DNA from: Evernia prunastri
Lineage: Eukaryota > Ascomycota > Lecanoromycetes > Lecanorales > Parmeliaceae
Direction: 5' to 3'
Assembly (NCBI GenBank): GCA_003184365.1
Contig: NKYR01000035.1
Span: 124,001 to 188,000, forward strand
Length of the DNA stretch: 64,000 nt
The number at the start of each line of letters is the position of its first letter. Positions within the stretch are counted from its first letter, which is position 1. Of this stretch, positions 44,511-54,896 are shown in pieces. The position numbers and the translations under genes are program-made. Under the pieces are notes generated by a model, which was not told the origin of the DNA, did no database searches, and worked only from the letters and a program-made list of their open reading frames with translations.

Positions 44511-44864
44511 CTAGTCCTTGTGATTGAATAAGGGCGGTGTCGGAACCATGCTACTTAGAACAGTGTTTGAACTTGGAATGGGGGGATTCTTAATTTAACA
44601 GTGTCAGAGTAAGAAACTGATTTAGATATTTCACTGACTGCCCGTCTGTATGTATTATTAGTAAATACTTTACATCGTAGTGCGTTCAATTCAATACAGT
44701 GTGCGTACATGCAGGCACGCCCCACAATACATGTCTGGAATTACTCGGACATGTCGAGCAAGAACTGTTTCTGCTTTCTCATACCATCGCGCCATCTCCT
44801 CCACTGCACCCTGACGATAAGCAACACGGTTGAACATCTCATCCATCGGAACGCGGTCAACGCC
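44511..44864. other. intergenic, upstream of the SnoaL-like gene
   Basis: 354 bases between the transposon end and the SnoaL-like start. The frame of the secreted protein extends open upstream to 44709, but the later ATG at 44865 gives the clean signal peptide. No other feature seen. Confidence 0.4.
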
Positions 44865-45463
44865 ATGCATACAGGACACTATTCCAGCCTTCAAGTTTTG
44901 GCTCTACTATACTGTTGCAGTCTCGCAATTGCCCTTACACCCTGGGAACCCATTCACCACACCATCCACACGTATCCACTGGCAATTGATTCTAAGAATT
45001 TTGCCCTGCTCTCAGAGGTACCAAGTCTGCGCAACTTAAACGTCTAAGAGTCCAGATACGAATCACGGCCATCTGTCTCTTACTTCAAAATCACCGCCAA
45101 ACTAAATCGTAACAGGTCTTCACGCCCGACGCCTTCGCCAACTACACCGGTGATCTCTCCAACCTCAACGGTCTTCCAGCCATCCAGAGCGGCCTTGCAG
45201 CATCGGTTGCCAATGTCGACTCCCAGCATCTCCTCGGCACAACGGTCATCGACATCCACAGCGGCAGTCGCTGCGCCAATTCTTCTACGTATTTCCAAGC
45301 GAGCCTATTCGGCAAGCCCTACTCTGTAGGTTCAGAGTTGTACCTCTACGGTTACTACAGCGACACCCTTGAGAGAGCTGTTGGGGGGTGGCGGATTTCC
45401 AAGAGGCTGCTTGTGTTTCAGGGGCCTGGCTTCGTTGGCAATCTGAGTCTTGTGGGTATGTGA
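44865..45463 (+). CDS. secreted SnoaL-like (NTF2-fold) protein
   Basis: Exons 44865-45017 and 45116-45463 (98-base intron, GTACCA...AACAG) encode 166 residues. A signal peptide is predicted by eye at about residues 1-22 (SLQVLALLYCCSLAIA). The mature part fits the fungal SnoaL-like group: AIDSKNFALLSEVFTPDAF across the exon join, ANYTGDLSNLNGLPAIQ, QHLLGTTVIDI and WRISKRLLVFQGPG. These are small cone-shaped domains found in polyketide cyclases, isomerases and many proteins without known activity. With a signal peptide and NST/NYT glycosylation sites it is probably extracellular. No biosynthetic cluster is evident nearby, so I assign no substrate. It sits 354 bases from the dead hAT element. 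Confidence 0.82.
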
Positions 45464-46518
45464 GCGATTGGCTTGAGCTCATAGTCCTCTCACACCATCC
45501 TCGAAGGGCGACGGATAAAAGAAACATAACCGTTCACCTTCACCAGGGTTCTAAAGTCAAAAGGAAGCAGATGATGCCAGGACAGCTAAGATGTCTCTAA
45601 GCGAATCAAGTTGATTATGCCAATTTCCGAGGAGCGGAAATTTTTGGTTTTGATACACTGCGGTGGAAGTCAACCTGAATAAGTTAAGCTTCTATCTCGA
45701 TATACTCTCATTTAAGCCTTACTGTGGAAGGTGCCTTGTGTATCTGTCAATCGAATACATTCATAGAGGGACAGCGCCGCCCCAACATCGTTCTTTCGCA
45801 GTCATCTATGATTCCCACGTCGGCGACTGTCGGACACATTTAATCTAATGAATTCGACGCCTCTGTGCTCTACTTCACGCACTGCCACGAATGCAACAGT
45901 TGTGCGTAGGTCACTGCTAAGTTAAATAACTATCGGACCAAAGGTCCAGTGAGCGCAAAATTGAACATGCTAGACAAAAATTGCCTCCAAGGTAACATCA
46001 CTGCACAGTAGCGAAGGGAAGCTACTCTCCTGAAGCTTAAACATGTGCCTTATTTATTTCCCAAGCAGGTCGAAGGTATTTTCAGTACCGAGTGCTTTCG
46101 GCACTTGTGCCTCCAAGGGAAGGCAAATGCTTACCGAACGCTGAGCCTCCCCGGTACACACATGCGCCCCGCTTTGCCCTGCATGCCTTCACCGGGTCCC
46201 CACATGGAAGGTGGGAGGAAGGGAGGTTTCCCGATGAGCCAATCTCCCTTCAGAAGGTGATACGCAAACAGCCACGGTATGTCTCGGAGCTCGCTAATCT
46301 TTGAGGCGCAGCCAGCCATCTACGTACGTCCTGCATCGGAGTTTTTTTACTCGCCGAGTGCACGTATATCAACCGAAACAATCTCCCTGTAAGTCTCTCC
46401 CCAACGCCCACAAGGGGAACGGACACTCCGTCGAAAACCATCTCCAGTTCCGTCTCCACCTCCATCTCGATCCACTCAGCTATCCTTATCCAACCCGATC
46501 TGCTCAATCCGAACCGTC
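45464..46518. other. intergenic, no gene seen
   Basis: About 1 kb without a supported gene. The final ~150 bases are C-rich with few G and form a likely leader for the cysteine-rich peptide gene. Confidence 0.4.
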
Positions 46519-46808
46519 ATGAAGCTCCCAGCCTTGTTCGTCATTCTAGCCTCTCTGACTACAGCCACCTACGCTCAGTGCAACACCGATATTGGAGGTA
46601 CATTGCTCGCCCCCTTTTCGTTCCCTCATCGTAATAATTAAGACAGTTTCGTCAGCTTTACCACCCAATGTGAGAATGCTAACGTAAGGGAACAGGCGAA
46701 TGCGACACGACAGCCGATTGTTGCCACGGCTTCTGCGTTGGCGGGAACGGGAACGGAAATATAGTGAATGGGGGCACGTGCGCTAATGGTGCTCAGGGAT
46801 CCAGCTGA
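46519..46808 (+). CDS. small secreted cysteine-rich (knottin-like) peptide
   Basis: A two-exon gene: 46519-46597 and 46696-46808 (98-base intron with GCTAACG branch-like site and AACAG acceptor) give 63 residues. Residues 1-20 form a typical signal peptide (LFVILASLTTATYAQ). The mature ~43 residues hold six cysteines spaced C-x7-C-x5-CC-x3-C-x13-C, the order C-C-CC-C-C of inhibitor-cystine-knot peptides. The intron falls between Cys 1 and Cys 2. The mature peptide is Gly/Asn-rich (VGGNGNGNIVNGGTC). Such peptides in fungi include effector candidates and antimicrobial or structural proteins; nothing here shows which, and I assign no activity. The gene was found by reading translation rather than by length. 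Confidence 0.72.
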
Positions 46809-47918
46809 GCACTATGGTGACGGGACAGGTCGGTCGTGAGGGATGGGACTAGGGGGAAACTGTGGAATTTCACTGGATGCTTTGTAAGATAGTCAAGGTC
46901 GAGCCGTAAAAACACGAGCGTGGGGTCGAGCTATATCAACAAGGCCCACTTTCGGATGCGCATCGGCTTTAAAAAATCGAATACGTGGAATGAAGTGTGG
47001 TATGCGTTGCCAGTTTCCCAGCCCCGGTCAGCACATGCCTTCTTGTTAAGAGCCTCGAAGCTGAAACAGCAGAGCGCTCGAGGCTCCCGTCGCGTCGCGC
47101 CAGCCTCTGCCCAAAAGAGCCTCTTAACACGCCAGTCTCTTTCACGGTTCAAGTAGGCCGCTTGCACTACATCACTAGTTAGAGGTTTAGTGTTTCCAGT
47201 GGTTTATATGTGACGATCGAGACCCAGTCCCTCAGATTGGACGGCGACTCATGTGATCTTGCCTCGGCTGCAAAGCATCTTACTTGTCCCATGTCCTGGT
47301 GAAATGGTAGCGCAGTGTCTTGGCAGTACATTTGAGATAGTGGTAATTTAGACACAATCGCTAGTCATTATTTTTCTGCGTTGGGGGGAATTCTTGCGGA
47401 AACATCACGAACGCTACGGCATTGATCGTTACAGACTCGTCATTTCCAGGACCATCAAAGTGCCACCATTACCGCCAGCGAACCCCTTAGTATCCTAAAT
47501 CTCTTCCCTGTAGCAAACAATGGCAACCATGAGGCTGAATCACGCAAATGGCAATCATGAGGCTATACAGAAAGTCGATACGTGGTTGCGTCTACCTAAC
47601 GCCAGGGCTCTGAGTCCAATAGAGGCCTGAAAAGGCATATCCTCGTAACCCCAGCGCTAGACTAACTCCCATGCTTCTAGCAGCATAGACCTGGAGTGAA
47701 AAACGAAGCTATATACATGCAACAGGCGTGGGCGGGCGGGACGAAAGAATGCTATGACTCTGAAAGAGATCAATTCGAATGAAGAGTCAAATGCAGATAG
47801 AAGCCAGCTACTTATGCTGCTTCCTAATGAGCTACCTCCCCTGTAGAGGACACGTATTCCAACATTCCAACCAAGGCCTGAAACGATATAAGCGATATTA
47901 AGGCCTACTAACCCCCTG
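46809..47918. other. intergenic with one dispersed-repeat copy
   Basis: No gene supported. Copy 2 of the dispersed repeat lies at about 47663-47780. The frames at 46920-47182 are chance. Confidence 0.4.
47663..47780 (+). repeat. dispersed repeat, copy 2
   Basis: Matches 20295-20415 and 54136-54255: AACTCCCATG, CATAGACCTGGAG, an ATATACATGC/ACAGGCGTGGG box, GGCGGGACG and AATGCTATGACTCTGAAAG. It lies just downstream of the end of the large secreted protein gene. Confidence 0.6.
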
Positions 47919-50900
47919 TCATGCAGGCGTGAACAGTACGAACCTAGACAATTCAGCGGACTTCGGTGCGGCGCCCTTGAACAGACTCAAGGTGCTGGAA
48001 GCAGAGCCTTTAAGCGTAGGCAACGGAATCATGTCTGACCCTATCACAATACCGCCAGAGCCCAAGCTGACAGCGGTCCCATTGATGATCGTCCCTGGAC
48101 CACCACTGCTCAAGGTGACGCCATCAACAGCTATCGACCCATCTGATTCCACTGTCAGTACTTGGCCGTCCGTGGTAATCACTGCAGATGTTGGAGTCGG
48201 TAGAGGGATCGTGCTCGTACCAATCACAAGGGAGCCTGAAGGATCTAGAGAGATAAGTGTACCGTTGGCCGTGATACCCGGCCCCCCTGCTGATAAAGTC
48301 ACTCCCGCGACTATGAATCCCGTGGGGTTTGCTGTGAAAGTTTGGCCGCCAACAGTAAAAGTCGGTAACAAGGAGACCCCGCTGAGAGTTGTGGTAGTAC
48401 TACCTAGGACTAACGCTCCAGATGAGCCGAGACTGACCTTGGTTCCTGCCACTAGTACTGCAGGTCCACCGGCGCGGATGGTGGTGCCGGATCCTACAAG
48501 ACCCGCCCCGTCTGCTGTGAACGGTTGAGTCCCAATCGTGAATACTGCTGCGAGCGGGGAAATAGTGCCAGCGCTGCCTCCAATTACCAGATCTCCAGAT
48601 AACCCAATACTTATGGCTGTCCCCGAGAGAGTCACAGCAGGACCTCCGGCTTTAACTGGCGTCCCTGCGATTTGAAATGATGTCGGGTTGGCCGTAACGG
48701 TGTGTCCAGCTATAGTCAAGACGGTAGAACTAGGATGAAAAGGGCCAGTGCCAACTATCAAGTTGCCTGAGGGCGCCAAGCTGATAGGCGTGCCAGCAAT
48801 TGTGACCTCCGCGCCGCCAGGACTTAGCACTGTGCCAGCTATCGCAACCGCGGACGGGTCCGAGATCGTCAATAGCTGACCTGCTGCTCTTATTGTTGGA
48901 TAAGAGGCCTTCAGGTCCGAAATTGAAGCTTCGGGATCAGAGACGCCATCTGATTTCGCTGTAGGGTCTACCCTTCCCAGTGCGTTGAAAATGAGTGCGC
49001 CCATGCCAGAGGTGCTTTCCTCCGCATCAATTTTGCCTCCTATAAATATTGTTGTCGGCGTTCCATTGGGTTGTGGACCTAATTGAATTGTTGTCGGAGG
49101 TGAGCTTTTGCCTTGCAACCCAGGCTCCTGATCAGGGTCTTCATCTTGAGGAGTGCTTTGGGCTGCTGTCGGAGATTCGACGCCATGTTCTGCAGGCGCA
49201 TCCGAAGGATCTGCATTTTTGATTGGAGAATCAGCGGACTGGCCAGCTTTCTGCACATTTGCATTTGGCACAACTGTAGCTTGATCAATAGGTGAAGGTT
49301 TGCTGATGGCCGGATCCTGATTTGACGAAATTCCTGTATCTTTTGGGTGAGGCATAGGTTGAGGATGAACAGCCGGTGCAAAAAAAGATGCGGGATCTCC
49401 GTCTGTGGTAGTCTGTCTAGGGCCAGGTTCGTGGACAGGAGTCGGCTTGGGCGTCATCGAGGGCACTTTTGGTTCAACGGTCGTGATATCGGGAGTTAAT
49501 GCTAACGCTGGGGCCAGCGCCCTTGGGGGATCGAACACGCTAAACCAAAATGCGTTGCAGTATTTGAAAATCGGTATTTTCTGCCTGACTTTGTCGGGGA
49601 ATGCGAAAAATGGGCGATATGGCACGCCTGGTAATGGTGTGTACCAGTTTTGAGACTGCAGGTTACATTATCATTAAATAGACTGCCTCATGGTTCCGGT
49701 CTATCTTACCATTATGCTCTGAGGGGGACAAGGAAGATCTGCAGGATCAAATTGCTGCGAGCTCATAAAACGTTGTACAGGCCCTGCTATCGTTGATAGC
49801 TCTCCTGGGGAGAAAGCCATCATCGTAGATGAGATATATGTGGTGCCACAAGCATCCCCTGCATGTAGGCCTTGGAAGTTGACGTAGATGGACGGAGAGG
49901 TACTAAGACTGTATTGAGATGACATGACCCTTCAGACGTGAGGGGAGTGACTGGAAGCTCACAAGGTAAATTGTCCAAGTACGGCAGTGCTCACCGAGCC
50001 ATTTGGTACTACCAGAGAATGCCCGCGCGGGTGAAGAGATGGTGGTGACCCGCGAGGCTTGAAACTCGGACTTAAGCTTAAGCTTGAAGACTCCTGGCAT
50101 GGTGACTCCTCCCATGGGTTGAAGAAATAGCTCCGGAATGTCATGGATGCCACCTCCGTCAATGTCGCCATGGTCATAACAAGCGGTGATCTAGGTCCAG
50201 ACTGTCCTGGGCTTGAAACCCATGATGTACAGCCCCAATAGACGTTGCCAGAACCGTCAGTCGTAGCGCCCACAGCGAGATCGCTAACCCCATCGCCAAC
50301 GATACTTTGACACGATGTGTTTGCGTGGGGATCTGACCAGTAGTAAACGTCAACACTGTCAGCAGCAACCTCGCAGCCATCACCACAACAAGTTGTATTC
50401 AAATATAAGTCCTCTTTAATCAAATCTGCATCACTACCTTCTTCCATTTGTATAATCCAGGGGTTTTCTGACATGCATTGCGGGGATCTCATCCAACTTT
50501 TCACCTGATCGAACGCAGACATTCTGCCAGGCGGGTTTGTTTTGCTGCAGTCTGGCGAAGGGTCGAAGAAGCATTTGTTGTCCGTGAGGGTATTAGTGAA
50601 AGAGCCGAAGAAGTGACTTGTTGCTATTGATCTGTTTCCGGAGCAAGTAGTGTCCCATAGAACGCATTTATCTCTCAAACCGTCCAGTGAGTGGCCAGAG
50701 CCCTTGAGCGAGCAATATGCATCTTGAATTATGCATTCGTCGCCTTGCGCCAAGCTGGAATTTGATATGATGTCAGCCATCGATGTCGTAGAGGGTGCCG
50801 CCGTAATAGCTTGAGAGAGGTTCGGAATCTTATCGCTTGTATTAGTAAAGCTTGCAATACCATATTTACTGCTTTCTTCCCGTCCTATTGGTGAGGTCGC

Positions 50901-51369
50901 TGATATGCTTGGAAAGGCAGTAGCTGAGGCCGCCTGAGGATTACAGTCCGAAATTGATACGCATTTACTTTCTGGGAAGCCCAGTGAAGTACATGTCAGA
51001 CAGGGCTTTGGCCTTATATTAGCAGGCGAGACTCAATGTCAGTCCTCGCGACTTGCTCACTGGAATTGTCTCGTAAGCACATGATAGTGTGAGATCGTTG
51101 TAGTATTGAGGGTGCGTTGGCGTCAGTTGCGGTAAAGACTTTGTTCCATTGCATATACAGTAAACTGAAAGTATGCCTTGGTCAGGGTCCTGGTCTTGAG
51201 GATAGCATGACAGTGTTGGTGTATTGGTAAGAGATGCAGTGGCACCGGACGAAGAGATTTCTGCAGTTCTTGGAAAAGGCAATTCAGTCGACTGGGCAAG
51301 GCTGGTACCATGGCCCACCCTTGCCCTAAGAAGCAAAAGACAGACGACTTTGATGAGCGAAGGAAACAT
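47919..51369 (-). CDS. large secreted protein with five beta-type repeats
   Basis: Four exons (51369-51061, 51005-49963, 49902-49710, 49655-47919; introns of 55, 60 and 54 bases) give 1,093 residues. A signal peptide is likely (SLIKVVCLLLLRARVGHG). The N-terminal half is Cys-rich with many N-glycosylation sites and motifs seen in fungal surface proteins (CSLKGSGHSLDGLRDKC; NTTCCGDGCEV; YVNFQGLHAGDACG). A Pro/Thr/Ser linker follows, then five ~57-residue repeats from 48885 to 48010, each reading like IAGTPISLAPSGNLIVGT with Gly turns. The C-terminus lacks a GPI-type hydrophobic end. The 49902 acceptor was chosen because a nearer one leaves an intron of only 33 bases. I know of similar repetitive fungal secreted proteins but no function; wall or adhesive roles are inference. 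Confidence 0.82.
48010..48885 (-). repeat. five protein-coding repeats (~57 residues each)
   Basis: Units begin at AGQLLTISDP, LTIAGHTVTA, FTIGTQPFTA, FTVGGQTFTA and ITTDGQVLTV. Each carries a GG-containing turn, a GT(x)ISL strand and an (V/I)IG(T/S) strand. They are alike in protein but diverged in DNA, so the expansion is old. Confidence 0.85.
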
Positions 51370-53156
51370 TTGGTGGAGGGTTGGTAGAGTAGGGATACTC
51401 AGTCGATGTCATTGAAACTTAACATTTGGAAAGATGTATTAGTGTTGACGGATGGTAAGAAGTATCAAGCAGGAAAAGATAGTAACAAATTAAAACCTTT
51501 ATACAGTGGATGGAACGCGTAATTTGAAGTCGATGGCGTTTGCCTGAGCACTTCAGAAGTAAAAGTATTGAACAGGGCAGCGAATGCCGATGCGTAGAAA
51601 AGGGGCATGCCCACGCCGTTTCATGTGAAACGTAGCTAGCGCTGACTGGCAAGTACGAATGATCGAGTTTGACTGGAGGAGCTTCGCAGAATGGTCTCAT
51701 CTCCGAAGCTTGTGGTGATAGCTGGACTTCATGCAGGATCGACAATATCAGAGGTACACCATGCGTCTAGTCATGATGTGAATGGTGGAAGCGTTGTCAG
51801 GCTCCGACTAGGCTTTTCAGCATTGATTGGCTGCGTCTGAGTAATCTTCGGTCACGGAGATCCTTCGATATATGATTCTCCATCGGAAATCCTTGGCCTC
51901 CTCAATTATTTCATCTCTCGCATTGCTATAACTGTGTAGATAGGGTAAGTGGACAGAGATGGAAGATCTACTCTAGTCCTTAAGGCAACACTCAGGGACA
52001 GTGACAGGAATTGAATAGGAGAAAACATTGCAAAGACGGGGGTGGTTTTAATGCCTTGCTGGCTCGATCGCTTCACTGATTACCAGTACCTATGTTGTAT
52101 TTATTCGAGAAGGAGGCTGCCACTTCCCCCTGGAAGAGCTCTTCGACTTGCCACCTTAGCTTACATAAGCTTATGTAATTGCGGGATTTACAACAGTAGT
52201 GGAGTCTCTCGGCACCTCCGTTCGGCTCTTCCGCTCAGCCGTCCTCAGTTCTCTGCAGTCAGTCTCACATTACGGAGTAAGGTCTACAACAATACTGGCA
52301 GAGATGGGTTGTCTTTAGTCTGCCTTTCCTTGGTCAAAGAAAACCTTGAAAATCGTTTGGAAGATAATGGTGAGAGTGTGCTTTCGGAACACATGGCATC
52401 AAAATCAGCAAGTCAGTGTGAAAAAGGACCCACATCTCGATTCCTCCAAACGAAAGAAAGAGCTGTTCCTTGACGCCGTGGGATGCATACACCGCATACT
52501 ATTATTACGAGCTAGGTTTCTTGCAAGGCTGCAAATGTGAGATATTTTCCACAGCTCCATTAATGGGCTTCATCCGAGAGACAACTGCCCGAAGAGAGCA
52601 ATACGATGATGCCCATACACGTGCGGGTAAACAAGAATTGTTTCTGGGAGTAGATTCTAAGACGTAGGTGCTGCTGTGCTGAAAGCTGAGTCTTTGCGTG
52701 TTTACTCGCATAATCTAGAAAAAAGAGCAAGGTACTTCTATTTCCAGCTCTTCTGTCTACGTCCTCCTTGTCGAGCGACACAGGGAAGCTTGAAATCTCC
52801 GAGATTTCTTCAGCTTCGCTTTGCCTTCCGTGAGTTCGGTGCAATTTGCACTTCGCAAGAATATTAATACACTCGACCTTTTTATCACGCCAGATAATAT
52901 TGCCGTCCGGCAAGTAGCTTTTGGAGGTTTGAGCGATCTCTCCGCTCCACTATCAATCAGCACCTTCCTGATACAAAGAAGAAGCCAAGACGAGGCCCAG
53001 CGAATCGGATGCACAATATCGTTATTAACACCCACAGGCTGTCTGTCTGTCTACCTAGGGTTCTTAATACTTCAAGTCTAGATCCATAAACCTAAAAAAT
53101 CACCCAGCCCTCTTACATCTCCCTGCATCCTCAACCAACTCCAGACCTATCACATC
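51370..53156. other. intergenic, no gene supported
   Basis: About 1.8 kb. The frames at 52042-52473 and 52560-52913 have no domain or splice logic. I see no repeat or RNA gene. Confidence 0.4.
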
Positions 53157-53765
53157 ATGGCTCAGTCTTTTCTCCATCAACTGCTCAACGACTTGGGGAA
53201 GCGCATGGTATCGGAGGAAGGTGAGAAATGCATCATCTGTCTCGAAGAGTATGACACGCTAAACACATCGACCGGGACCATTGAGTGTCAGATCCGTTTA
53301 CCTTGCAGCCACGACATCGGCTCGTCATGCCTTGTCAGCTAGCTTCGAACAGGTAACAACTGCCCCGTCAGCCGAAAAGTGTTCTTCAGCGCTCAAACTC
53401 AACCGCACACGGAAACCAGCATCATCACGAGCGGGAACAGACCAGCGTCGGGGCCAAGCACCGGGACTACCCCTGAAGTTCGAGAGGGATGTGTTCCACT
53501 CGATTGTTCTTTGGGCGCAGTACTAGGACTCCGGCGGCCCGTCACAGGGGTCGAGGAAGATGAATCCACCGTCGTCTTCGTTGCGGCCATTGGTTTGGCC
53601 ATCAGATTGAACCAACAGGTCCTCGACTTGGCAGAAACCATGGCGGAAGAATTCGCCGGCGTCGAGGACGCGCAAGGCTGCTCAAGACGCTGCATCGCCG
53701 CGGTCAGCATTTACTTGGCCGGTCATTCGCTGATTGGATGCGTCGATCTTCCCGTCATCTCGTAG
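53157..53765 (+). pseudogene. RING-finger protein gene with in-frame TAG and lost zinc ligand
   Basis: The frame from ATG 53157 reads a RING start (CIICLEEYD ... LPCSHDIGSSCLVS), hits TAG at 53340-53342, and continues in the same frame with LRTGNNCPVSR to 53765, 203 codons in all. In RING domains the position after this Cys-x-x-x usually carries Trp (WL), so TGG to TAG is a simple explanation. The last metal ligand is also gone: CPVS instead of CPVC. Two faults in one small domain indicate relaxed selection rather than a sequence error alone. The downstream part has a helical stretch (VLDLAETMAEEFAGVED) and no other known domain. The intact ancestor would have been a small ubiquitin-ligase-type protein. 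Confidence 0.75.
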
Positions 53766-54084
53766 GCGGCTGGTATCCGCATCGAAGATCTGGTTCGGGT
53801 TCATAGGCGTATGTATCGGTGGAGACACTGGTTGTGTTCAGACGAAAACCTTGAGCGCCGGGGCAGAGGGGAGTTCAAACAAATTTTGGACCGTCTTTAT
53901 CTCCTTCGCTGGCCTTCGCCTGAGATTTACGAGAGAAACACCGACAGGTAAGACCGGATAGATTATGGCGAAAGGCATAGACACAGCCGAGGAGTCCTAC
54001 CTTCGCTGGATGCGTCTTTGGTAGTGAATGTTAGCATCCAGTGCTCCATATGTTTCAATCATGATTTCTTTGGATTTCTATGTC

Positions 54085-54134
54085 GTGGCAATGAACTGCT
54101 TTTCCTACCCACTGAGATGATGGCGTACCTCGAT
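54085..54134 (+). repeat. local direct repeat, copy 1
   Basis: AACTGCTTTTCCTACC, then ACT(G/C)AGATGATGGC and CTCGA(T/C)ACAA, recurs about 380 bases downstream at 54465-54518. Confidence 0.7.
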
Positions 54135-54135
54135 A

Positions 54136-54255
54136 CAACTCCCATATCTATAGCGACTTGTCTTGGAGTGAAAGTAGCTAGCTAGACTAAATACAGGCGT
54201 GGGAGGGTGGGAAGAAAATGTGCAATTGCTCTGAATGAGAAGAATCGACTGAAGA
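54136..54255 (+). repeat. dispersed repeat, copy 3
   Basis: Matches the copies at 20295 and 47663: AACTCCCAT, TTGGAGTGAAA, AATACAGGCGTGGG, GGGTGGGAAG and GCTCTGAATGAGA. It lies between the two local direct repeats. Confidence 0.6.
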
Positions 54256-54464
54256 GACAATTGCCTGTGGGATGACATGGTCTTTGTAGGCCATTGTACA
54301 TCAAAATGAGGGTACGAACCCCCCACTCTGCTATACCCTCTCCTCCACTCTACTATTCCCTGAAACAATAACCTGAAACAATGCAATGCAATGCAAACGC
54401 ACATGGGCTATGCCCATGCGAGAAGTATAGCGACATTGGTGTGAGCGACTAACCCCCAGCCCTG

Positions 54465-54518
54465 CTGTGACGAGCAATAAACTGCTTTTCCTACCGACTC
54501 AGATGATGGCATATCTCG
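54465..54518 (+). repeat. local direct repeat, copy 2
   Basis: Second copy of the 54085-54134 sequence, with about five differences. Confidence 0.7.
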
Positions 54519-54896
54519 ACACAAGAAAAGCGATCATAGTCCGCTCATTTTTGGAATCTTCTCTCAAAGCAAAGACACCACTCAAATAGATACCGTGACT
54601 TCATCTAGCAAGGTACGAGCTAAGTGCGTGGCACGGATATCGTCGCTGCCAATCAACTTTTCCAGCATAATCTGACAGCGCCGCCCGGACGGCTGAAACC
54701 GACGAAGGATTCCGGCCCCCAAGAACGACTGGAGGATGTTACCCTGTGGCATGATAGCCCTGCGGGCTGAGCAAGTGATAGCCGCGCGATTTCTCATAAC
54801 ACGTAGTAGATTTCGCGAGCTCTTGTGCCTGTTAATATTGGTTCTATCTTCCCTTTTCTCCCTCGTCTTCTTCTTCCCCACCTCTCCCACCTCAGC

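Larger units (their letters stand above)
53766..54896. other. intergenic with dispersed repeat and local direct repeat
   Basis: No gene. It contains copy 3 of the dispersed repeat (about 54136-54255) and a ~50-base direct repeat at about 54085-54134 and 54465-54518. The last ~100 bases before 54897 are pyrimidine-rich leader. Confidence 0.45.

Noticed and set aside
47929..48528. 199-residue open frame antisense to the beta-repeat region
   Set aside because: It mirrors the repetitive coding strand, which is continuous with well-spliced upstream exons.
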